DNA from: Candidatus Poribacteria bacterium
GTDB taxonomy: Bacteria > Poribacteria > WGA-4E > WGA-3G
Assembly (NCBI GenBank): GCA_022821495.1
Contig: JAJEDN010000105.1
Span: 62,001-126,000, forward strand
Length of the DNA: 64,000 bases
Direction of reading: 5' to 3'
Under the pieces are notes generated by a model. That model saw nothing but the letters and a program-made list of their open reading frames with translations, was not told the DNA's origin and did no database searches. The translations under genes were made by a program, and so were the position numbers. The first letter of the stretch is position 1, and the number at the start of each line of letters is the position of its first letter. Shown in pieces: positions 42,967-50,200 of the stretch.

Positions 42967-43625
42967 TGTTCTTCTAAGTTGTCATCAAGATCAATATCTA
43001 CGCCGAATTCATCAAAGAGGTTATCCTCTTTTAGTTTCATTCCGAGTGCAATAAGGGTCTCAGATAAGGTTAACCGGTCAATTTTTGTAGCTTCAAGTGT
43101 TTCGGTTTCAGAGGTTAAATCGGCTCGGAGTGCTTCTTGGTTTCGGCGCGTCTGTTCTCGCAGCAGTTTCGTCTCATTCGTGAGTCGCTCAATTTGTGCT
43201 TGGAATTCACGGGCAAACTCATCCACGAGTGCTGATAATTTCTGAAGGTCGGTCTCGCCGCGTCCAGCGATTCCATCGAGTCGGATATCTATCCGCGAAT
43301 CGACGAGTGTTTCAATTTTGTCTGCTGTTAGCAGGACATTTTCGTTTTCAAGTTGCCCAGACAGTTTACGAATATCGGCTTTGACATCCGCTATTTCGCC
43401 GACGAAGCGTTGTTCCATTGCGGCAAGTTTATCATCAACATGCTGGCGTGTTTTTTCTAAGTCTTGGGTGAGCGTTCGTAACCGCTTATTGTAGTTCCGA
43501 ATATACCTTCCAACGATACTATCGCGGAGATATTCTTCTAACTGCTGTGCCTTCCGGGTCTCCGTCTGAGTTTCTGTGTTGTCAATTTCCGATTCTTGAA
43601 CATCTACATCTATAGGTGTTTGCAT
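42963..43625 (-). CDS. coiled-coil protein of unknown function
   Basis: This 220-residue soluble protein is almost wholly predicted coiled coil from residue 25 to 180 (for example K-R-L-R-T-L-T-Q-D-L-E-K-T-R-Q-H-V-D-D-K-L and E-F-A-R-E-F-Q-A-Q-I-E-R-L). Short acidic tails flank it at both ends. No named family is recognised. The stop overlaps the ATG of the CapA-like gene, so the two are co-translated; it starts 44 bases after the aldolase-like gene. It may be a structural or adaptor protein. Confidence 0.65.
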   Translation of the reverse strand: MQTPIDVDVQESEIDNTETQTETRKAQQLEEYLRDSIVGRYIRNYNKRLRTLTQDLEKTRQHVDDKLAAMEQRFVGEIADVKADIRKLSGQLENENVLLTADKIETLVDSRIDIRLDGIAGRGETDLQKLSALVDEFAREFQAQIERLTNETKLLREQTRRNQEALRADLTSETETLEATKIDRLTLSETLIALGMKLKEDNLFDEFGVDIDLDDNLEEQ

Positions 43626-43669
43626 ATTTGTGATTCTCCGTCTTTAGTTGCCTCACACGTTTTGACCTG

Positions 43670-44722
43670 TTAAGGATAATTATAGACATTATCGGACTGT
43701 ACTGGGCTGTCAGCATCCTGGAAACTCTCATCTGATTGTGCAGTCGCCTCTCGGTTTGCATTGAATTCTCGCAAGATACAGTTGACGATTTCTTCTGTAT
43801 ACGCCTGTGCATCTACACGTTGCTGATTTGCTTCCCACGCCATTCGTGCAGCGGCTTCAAAGTATTCGGCATGTTTGTAAGCGTCAAGGATGTCGCTGCC
43901 GCGTGAAAACGTTCCGTGTCCGACCCAATAGAGAATATGCCGCGCTGGATCGCCGCCATTTTGGAAGAGTCGTAGACTCTCATAAGAGAGTTCTGGGATC
44001 CCCGGTGCGCGTTCTTCAACGAAGCCGATACCGCCAGAAGGGTCATATATGATAGGTGTTTCCGGTTCGTATCCTCTGAGAAAATCGTAAAATCTATCTG
44101 GTGCGCCGTGTTCTGTCCGAGAAATGAGGTTCAGGAACTTCGGTTGTAGATGGACGAGTGCGTTAAACCCGTGTTCCGCTAATTGTTCAAAAATAAGGAG
44201 GTAGTGGAACATCTCACTTGTTGGTGCCGGAGGTGCGACACCATTTTGACTTTGATCCAAAGTTGTTTGATCCGGCGTGCCGAAACGCATCCGATAATGG
44301 GTGCCATCTGGTTCCACTTCAACGAGCGTTAAATTGAGTGCCGGGTGCTCAATACCAATCATGTCCAAACGTGAACCTGATTTTGTGAGTAGGACATGTT
44401 TACCGGCTAACCCCTTAACGACAATCTGCGGTGGTAATTGGTAACGCGGTGATGCCTCATAAGAGATGAGACTTGCTTCGTCAATCGTTTCAGTTAAAAT
44501 TGCTCCCATATTACCAGCAGTCGCCCATAGATAGTCGTGCGCGTGTGCATGGGCACCTACCCAGCCCATCTGCCCTATCAAGGTTCCACATTCACTATCA
44601 GGTGAGATAGGGTGTAAGTTCGGATGGTATCCGCGTTCTCGCCAGCGTTCATAGCGATATGTTTGCGGCGATGGTGCTGTTAAGGCGTTTATGAGGTACG
44701 GATTGGTCAGTGTTGAATCCAC
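43670..44722 (-). CDS. class II aldolase/adducin-like protein
   Basis: This 350-residue protein shows class II aldolase landmarks: G-W-V-G-A-H-A-H-A-H-D-Y-L-W-A-T-A-G-N near 60, V-L-L-T-K-S-G-S-R-L-D, S-E-M-F-H-Y-L-L-I-F, and Y-W-V-G-H-G-T near 285. In RhaD/FucA-type enzymes the zinc ligands include H-x-H after the S-E motif. Here that segment reads V-H-L-Q-P, with one histidine replaced by glutamine. It may still bind metal with other residues or be catalytically altered. It is the first gene of the 44.7-to-35 kb minus-strand series. Confidence 0.7.
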   Translation of the reverse strand: MDSTLTNPYLINALTAPSPQTYRYERWRERGYHPNLHPISPDSECGTLIGQMGWVGAHAHAHDYLWATAGNMGAILTETIDEASLISYEASPRYQLPPQIVVKGLAGKHVLLTKSGSRLDMIGIEHPALNLTLVEVEPDGTHYRMRFGTPDQTTLDQSQNGVAPPAPTSEMFHYLLIFEQLAEHGFNALVHLQPKFLNLISRTEHGAPDRFYDFLRGYEPETPIIYDPSGGIGFVEERAPGIPELSYESLRLFQNGGDPARHILYWVGHGTFSRGSDILDAYKHAEYFEAAARMAWEANQQRVDAQAYTEEIVNCILREFNANREATAQSDESFQDADSPVQSDNVYNYP

Positions 44723-44745
44723 TCGCGATTCTGCTCCTCAATAAT

Positions 44746-45092
44746 TAGACTTATAATTCGGTTTCTCGTGCAAATTTCCCCTCTATTTAACTATACCATA
44801 TCTAATTAAAAATAGCAAATTTTAAGCGTGCCTGTTCATATCTTTATCCTTAGCTGCGGGACTTAGGCAACATTTTATGTATTAGACTGATCTGGGAACG
44901 CTCCAAATTTAATTGCAATGTCAGGCGGAAGTGTGCTAAATTTTAAAAACATCTTGAGAGCCAAGTATGACTCTGGTGAAATAAAGATATTTCTAAGGAA
45001 ATCCTATTCCTTTTACAAATCATAAGACGTTTTCATATCCAAAACGTTGAATAGAAAGTTAACAAGTTAATGAAGGGAAATCTAAAAACGCT
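44746..45092. other. intergenic region without recognised features
   Basis: This A+T-rich stretch separates divergent genes (aldolase-like and fumC). I see no convincing open frame, RNA gene or repeat. Promoters for both genes must lie here, but none matches the consensus well. Confidence 0.5.
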
Positions 45093-46481
45093 ATGAGAAC
45101 TGAAACAGATAGTATGGGGACGCTTCATGTCCCATCTGATCGATACTGGGGTGCACAGACACAACGTGCGCTCCAGAATTTTAAGATTGGCGACGAACGC
45201 CTGCCTCGCGCCGCTATATGGGCACTGGGGACTATCAAACAGGCAGTCGCTCAAGTGAATGCCGACCTCGGTTTGCTGGAAACCGAGCTTGCAGAAGCGA
45301 TTGGCAGGGCGGCACAAGAGGTTATTGACGGCACCTTGGATGACCATTTTCCACTCCGTATCTGGCAGACAGGTAGTGGGACGCAGACGAATATGAATGT
45401 CAATGAAGTCATCGCGAACCGTGCCATAGAAATGCTCGGTGGCGAAATGGGCAGTAAGCATCCGATCCATCCTAACGACCATGTCAACAAATCCCAATCA
45501 ACAAACGATGTTTTTCCGACAGCCATCCATTTGTCAATGGTTCGGCAAATCCAGGAACACCTCTTACCACGCCTGACAGCATTGCGGGAGGCATTTGCTG
45601 AAAAGGCATCTGCGTTTGCAGAGATCGTTAAGATTGGCAGAACACACTTGATGGATGCGACACCGCTCACACTTGGACAGGAATTTAGTGCTTACGCACA
45701 GCAATTGACCGCCGCTGAACAGCGCATTAAGACTTCGCTACCGCATCTCTGTGAACTTCCGATTGGCGGGACAGCTGTCGGGACAGGTCTGAATACGCAC
45801 CCTGACTATACAGTACGGGTTGTGGCAAGGCTTTCGGAAACGACAGGCTATTCCCTCGAACGCGCCCCGAACGCTTTTGAGGCACTTGCGTGTCGGGATG
45901 CCGTTGTCAGTGCCAGTGGTGCTTTGAAAACATTGGCGGTCGCGTTGTTCAAGATCGCGAACGACATCCGATGGTTGGCATCGGGACCGCGGTGTGGACT
46001 CGGTGAATTGCGGTTACCCGAAATGGAGCCTGGCAGTTCCATCATGCCCGGAAAGGTGAACCCAACACAGTGTGAAGCGGTTACAATGGTGTGTGCCCAA
46101 GTCATCGGGAACGATACGACGCTGGCGTTTTCGGGCGCGAATGGCGCGTTGCAGCTGAACGTATTTATGCCTGTCATTGTCTACAACGCTTTGCAGTCCA
46201 TACAACTGCTTGGGGACGGATGTGAATCCTTCCGTATTAATTGTGTGGAGGGGATTGTGCCGAACACTGAAGCGATAGGGCGTCATCTTTCGGAATCGCT
46301 AATGCTTGTGACGGCATTGACACCGCATATCGGTTACGATACGGCGGCGAAAGTGGCACAATACGCACATGAGCACGGGTGTACACTCCGTGAAGCTGCG
46401 GTTGCGATGGAGGTCTTGACAGGCGAGGCTTTCGACGAACTTGTTATTCCAGGGGACATGACGCGACCGAATTTAGGTTAA
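45093..46481 (+). CDS. fumC: class II fumarate hydratase
   Basis: This 462-residue enzyme interconverts fumarate and malate in the TCA cycle. The signatures are T-G-S-G-T-Q-T-N-M-N-V-N-E, H-P-N-D-H-V-N-K-S-Q-S-T-N-D, G-R-T-H-L-M-D-A-T-P and the loop G-S-S-I-M-P-G-K-V-N-P near 313, which carries the catalytic serine. Length is typical. AAGGGA lies 14 bases before the ATG, which is rather far. Monocistronic, ended by a convergent hairpin. Confidence 0.97.
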   Translation: MRTETDSMGTLHVPSDRYWGAQTQRALQNFKIGDERLPRAAIWALGTIKQAVAQVNADLGLLETELAEAIGRAAQEVIDGTLDDHFPLRIWQTGSGTQTNMNVNEVIANRAIEMLGGEMGSKHPIHPNDHVNKSQSTNDVFPTAIHLSMVRQIQEHLLPRLTALREAFAEKASAFAEIVKIGRTHLMDATPLTLGQEFSAYAQQLTAAEQRIKTSLPHLCELPIGGTAVGTGLNTHPDYTVRVVARLSETTGYSLERAPNAFEALACRDAVVSASGALKTLAVALFKIANDIRWLASGPRCGLGELRLPEMEPGSSIMPGKVNPTQCEAVTMVCAQVIGNDTTLAFSGANGALQLNVFMPVIVYNALQSIQLLGDGCESFRINCVEGIVPNTEAIGRHLSESLMLVTALTPHIGYDTAAKVAQYAHEHGCTLREAAVAMEVLTGEAFDELVIPGDMTRPNLG

Positions 46482-46519
46482 TGTTTTCTGTGTCTTTTGA
46501 GGTCGGGTAACCGAAACTC

Positions 46520-46556
46520 GGAAATGCAGGTGAAAATTTACTTCATTTGCATTTCC
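46520..46556. terminator. convergent hairpin between fumC and the next gene
   Basis: GGAAATGCA (46520-46528) pairs with TGCATTTCC (46548-46556), with TGAA/TTCA extending the stem inside. It is between two converging stops and can serve both. Confidence 0.55.
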
Positions 46557-46560
46557 ACCA

Positions 46561-47091
46561 TCATATTGACCTTTTTTTGTGTTCAGTTTCTCTTAAAGTG
46601 AAGAATGACCAAACTTCTTCCAAATTATCTCCACCTCTATAACTGCCACCATAAGTAAAGAAATAGTTTCGACCCGTGGTTTTTTCTAATCTGTGACAAA
46701 TATCTACGATGGCTTGAACATTACGTTTAGCGTCAATGGAAGTAACATTGATCCGTAGGAACCCGGTTTCGGACAACGATTGATCATATTTCAGATAATC
46801 ATAATCTTGTAGAATCTGATCGAGGTCTTCAACTGCACTGAGCCAAAGGTACATTTCGACCTGGTCATCGGTTGGCTCTACTTCAGCTATATCTGCCGCA
46901 ACGTTTAACGGTTCTTCATTATAGAAAAAATCCTGCTGTGGGGTAGGTAGATTTTCAATTGTCTGTTGTAAGGCATCTGCGTCATTAGGCGATTTTGAAA
47001 AGATGTTTTCCAAGGATTTGCGTACCAGGTGCCAATATTGGTCCACATAGCTGCGAGGTAAAGGGGTATTACTCTCTTTTACTGGAGCCAT
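46561..47091 (-). CDS. hypothetical protein
   Basis: I do not recognise this 176-residue soluble protein. It has an acidic N-terminal half (A-D-I-A-E-V-E-P-T-D-D-Q-V-E) and a helix-strand C-terminal half with I-N-V-T-S-I-D-A-K-R-N-V-Q-A-I-V-D-I. It ends with lysines and arginines. No signal peptide or membrane segment. It lies between the fumC terminator and a large palindromic repeat, so it is probably transcribed alone or as a tail of the rpoBC transcript. Confidence 0.5.
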   Translation of the reverse strand: MAPVKESNTPLPRSYVDQYWHLVRKSLENIFSKSPNDADALQQTIENLPTPQQDFFYNEEPLNVAADIAEVEPTDDQVEMYLWLSAVEDLDQILQDYDYLKYDQSLSETGFLRINVTSIDAKRNVQAIVDICHRLEKTTGRNYFFTYGGSYRGGDNLEEVWSFFTLRETEHKKRSI

Positions 47092-47126
47092 TTGTCATAT
47101 CCTGTAGGTGAGGGGCGTGTTTTCGC

Positions 47127-47268
47127 AGGCGCGGTTTCATGAAGATTAATTTTTAAATTCGGTAATTTCCTGGGACTGTCCGGTTCGGTTAGGAAACCGA
47201 ACCTACCGGGCCTGGGGAAAATATAGAATTACCGAATTATTTTCTTAAACTTCATCAAACCGCGCCTA
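47127..47268. repeat. 142-bp nested palindromic element downstream of rpoC
   Basis: The outer arms are AGGCGCGGTTTCATGAAG and CTTCATCAAACCGCGCCT. A middle pair is AATTCGGTAATT/AATTACCGAATT. The inner pair is GGTTCGGTT/AACCGAACC (about 47182-47203). The whole can fold into one long hairpin or cruciform. No coding capacity. It may help end rpoBC transcription. Confidence 0.7.
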
Positions 47269-47297
47269 CAAGAGAATTGCGTGAATCCTATTGGACA

Positions 47298-50200
47298 CTA
47301 TTCATCACCCGAAACAACAGCATCTTCCGCATCTGTGTGCGAGTCAGATTCAATCTGATCCTCGTTGCTGGATGTTTCTTCCTGCTGGAACACTTCCATG
47401 TTCTGGAAGCTGGAGAATCCACTACCAGCGGGTATGAGGCGACCGAGAATAACATTTTCTTTGAGCCCGAAAAGTTTATCGGTTTGTCCACTGACAGCGG
47501 CATCCGTTAGTACTTTCGTTGTCTGCTGGAAGGAAGCAGCAGAGATGAAGCTATCTGTGCTCAAAGAGGCTTTACTGATGCTCTGGAGGATCGGTTCACC
47601 TGTAGCAGGTATTTTGCCTTGTGCGATAATATCGCTGTTGACGCGCTCAAAGCGTCTGCGATGCACCTCGTCATCCGGATAGAAGTCTGTGTCACCGGGC
47701 TCGGTGATACGAATCTTGGTCAGCATCTGCCGTACGATGATCTCAACGTGCTTATCCTTGATAGTCCCTTTGCCATAGACTTTCTGGACTTCATCAACGA
47801 GATACGCCCAAACCGCCTCTTCGCCTTCGACAGGTACACCCTCAATGGTGGTGCGTCCGATACTCAGAATATCGTGCGGATTGAGAAAACCGTCGGTGAG
47901 GGGTTCACCCGCGTTCACCCAATCGCCTTCAGCGACGCGTCGTTTCTCATCAGGAATCTGATAGAGACGACTGACATATCCGTCATGCTCGATACGATAT
48001 GCTGGAACCCCCGCTTTTGTGCCGGCTGATTGGATGTATCCCTCAATTTCAGCGATTTGCGCAGCTTCACCGCGTTTTAGGCGACGTGCTTCAAACAGAT
48101 CGGTAACGCGTGGAATCCCGGCAACGATATCAAGGTTCGCAGTTCTCTCATGAAGTTCAGCGAGCGTGTCTCCTTGACGTATGCGATCGCCTTCGGCTAA
48201 AGAGAAGGAGTAATCCGCGGGAATAACATGCGGCACTCGGGTGCCATCAGATGTTTCCACCTCAATTCGCATCTGCAGCGATAATTCATCCACTTCAAAT
48301 CCGGGAAATTTCACCTGCGCCTCTGCGTATTGGCTCTCTGACAATTCATCGCCTTCAGCATACTCGCAATTCGGATGATAGACAGCAGTTACGGTATGGG
48401 AAACTTTCTTGTTCGCTTTTTCCAAGGCGCGAAATTCTTTTGATGGCAGAATGGTGCCCGGTTCAAGCGGTGTATCTGTATCCCTGCTGTCCTTAACGAT
48501 CTCGTAGACGAGTTCAGTATCGAATCCTTTGAACTTTCGATTGTATGCCTTGTAGTCTTCATCGGTGAGTTCGGTACCGGCCTCAAGTTCGAGTTCAGGG
48601 TGATGTACGCTGACTACCTCGTACACGCTCGTGACCTTTCCTGAAAGTTTAGGATCATCCTTACGGAGTGCCTTATATTCAATCTCCGTGAGACGGTCAC
48701 CGACATTCACCGTTGTGGTTCCGTCTTCAACGTTCGTCACTTTATAATACCGGGTGACTTCCAACCCTTTGTATTGTCGCCGCTTTGCGGTCGCTTGTTG
48801 TTGGGTTAGCAGCTCGTCTACCGCCAATGGGCAATCGGGATCATTGTCATTGACAGCATCCGGATGATTGACAGCAGTTATACGATATAAGCGTTTAGCT
48901 TCAAAGCCACCTGTATCAATCTCGCTTGTAGAAGTGGTTAACCCCGGATAACGGTCGGTTTCCTGTTTTCCTTCACTCTCACCGAGTAAATCTCCCGGTT
49001 TAAGCGAGCAGTCAGGGTGATGAACTTGTGTTACGCGGTGCCGTAGTTTTTGTACATCGAAACCGGTAAACCGTCTATGTGCCTTGGTTAACGCGTCCGC
49101 TGTTAACTCTTCACCGACTTTAAGGGGACATTCAGGGTGATGGACTTGTGTTACGCGGTACCGTTCAACGTCCTGTTTTTCAACCTTAAACGCCCATCCA
49201 TTATCTCGATACGTTGTGGAGGCACGATCATACTCGCTGGCGTTTAATTGATGTTCAGCCTTAAGCGGTGCAGCATCTGATTGATCGCTCTCGTCCAGTA
49301 AATTAGGCTGTTCAAGGAGTGAAGATCCGTTGGGGATTTCTTGATTCACAACGTAAATTGGCTTTGAATCCATTTCAAATGGTGTCAGCCAGGGGGTCAT
49401 TTCCTCTGCTGGGACTTCTTGCCCTGCTTTAAATGGGAAAGCCTTTTGGACTTCCTTATCTACATCAATTACCCGATAAATACGCTTGAAGCCGACATCG
49501 CCGTTTTCGTCATCAGCGGATGCGTTGGTTTGTCCTACAGGGGCATTACCTGTTAACTTAAGGTCTTCTTCCTTAACAAGTTCGTCTGTTTCTGGATTCA
49601 AGTAATATAATTCTACATTAAATCCTTGCCGAACTTTATCCTTCAGCTGCTGTGCGTTTGCTTCAGTAAGTAGGTCATCAACAGCCACTGGGATCTTCGG
49701 GTGATGCACTTGCACCACGCGATAGTGAAGTGTTACAAAGCGTTGGAAACCGTATTCTGCGAGTGCTCTGACGTATTCTGTCTGTGACAATTGCTGACCT
49801 ACCCGCAAAGCGCAGCTGCTATCCAAAACCTGGGTAACTTGGTACTGCCACGTTTTCGTATCAAAGCCTTTATAACGCTCAGCGTTTTCGCTATACTGTT
49901 TCTCACTCAGTAACTCGCCTGTGCGGAGTTGACAGTCGGGGTGATTGACCTGTTGAACCTTATAGGCAGGTCCATCAAGGTTAGCGCGATTTTCGGTAGC
50001 TATCCAGAGTTCACGTTCTTTTTTCACCGTTCGTCCGGGCTGAAAATCTCGAAAATGCACAGTACCACTAACTTTGGACAGGATCCTATGCTGACGCGCT
50101 TCGGAAACATCTTCAACAGCACCGCCTGTGTGGAATGTCCGCATGGTTAACTGCGTTCCGGGTTCCCCGATGGATTGGGCAGCGATAATCCCGACAGCTT

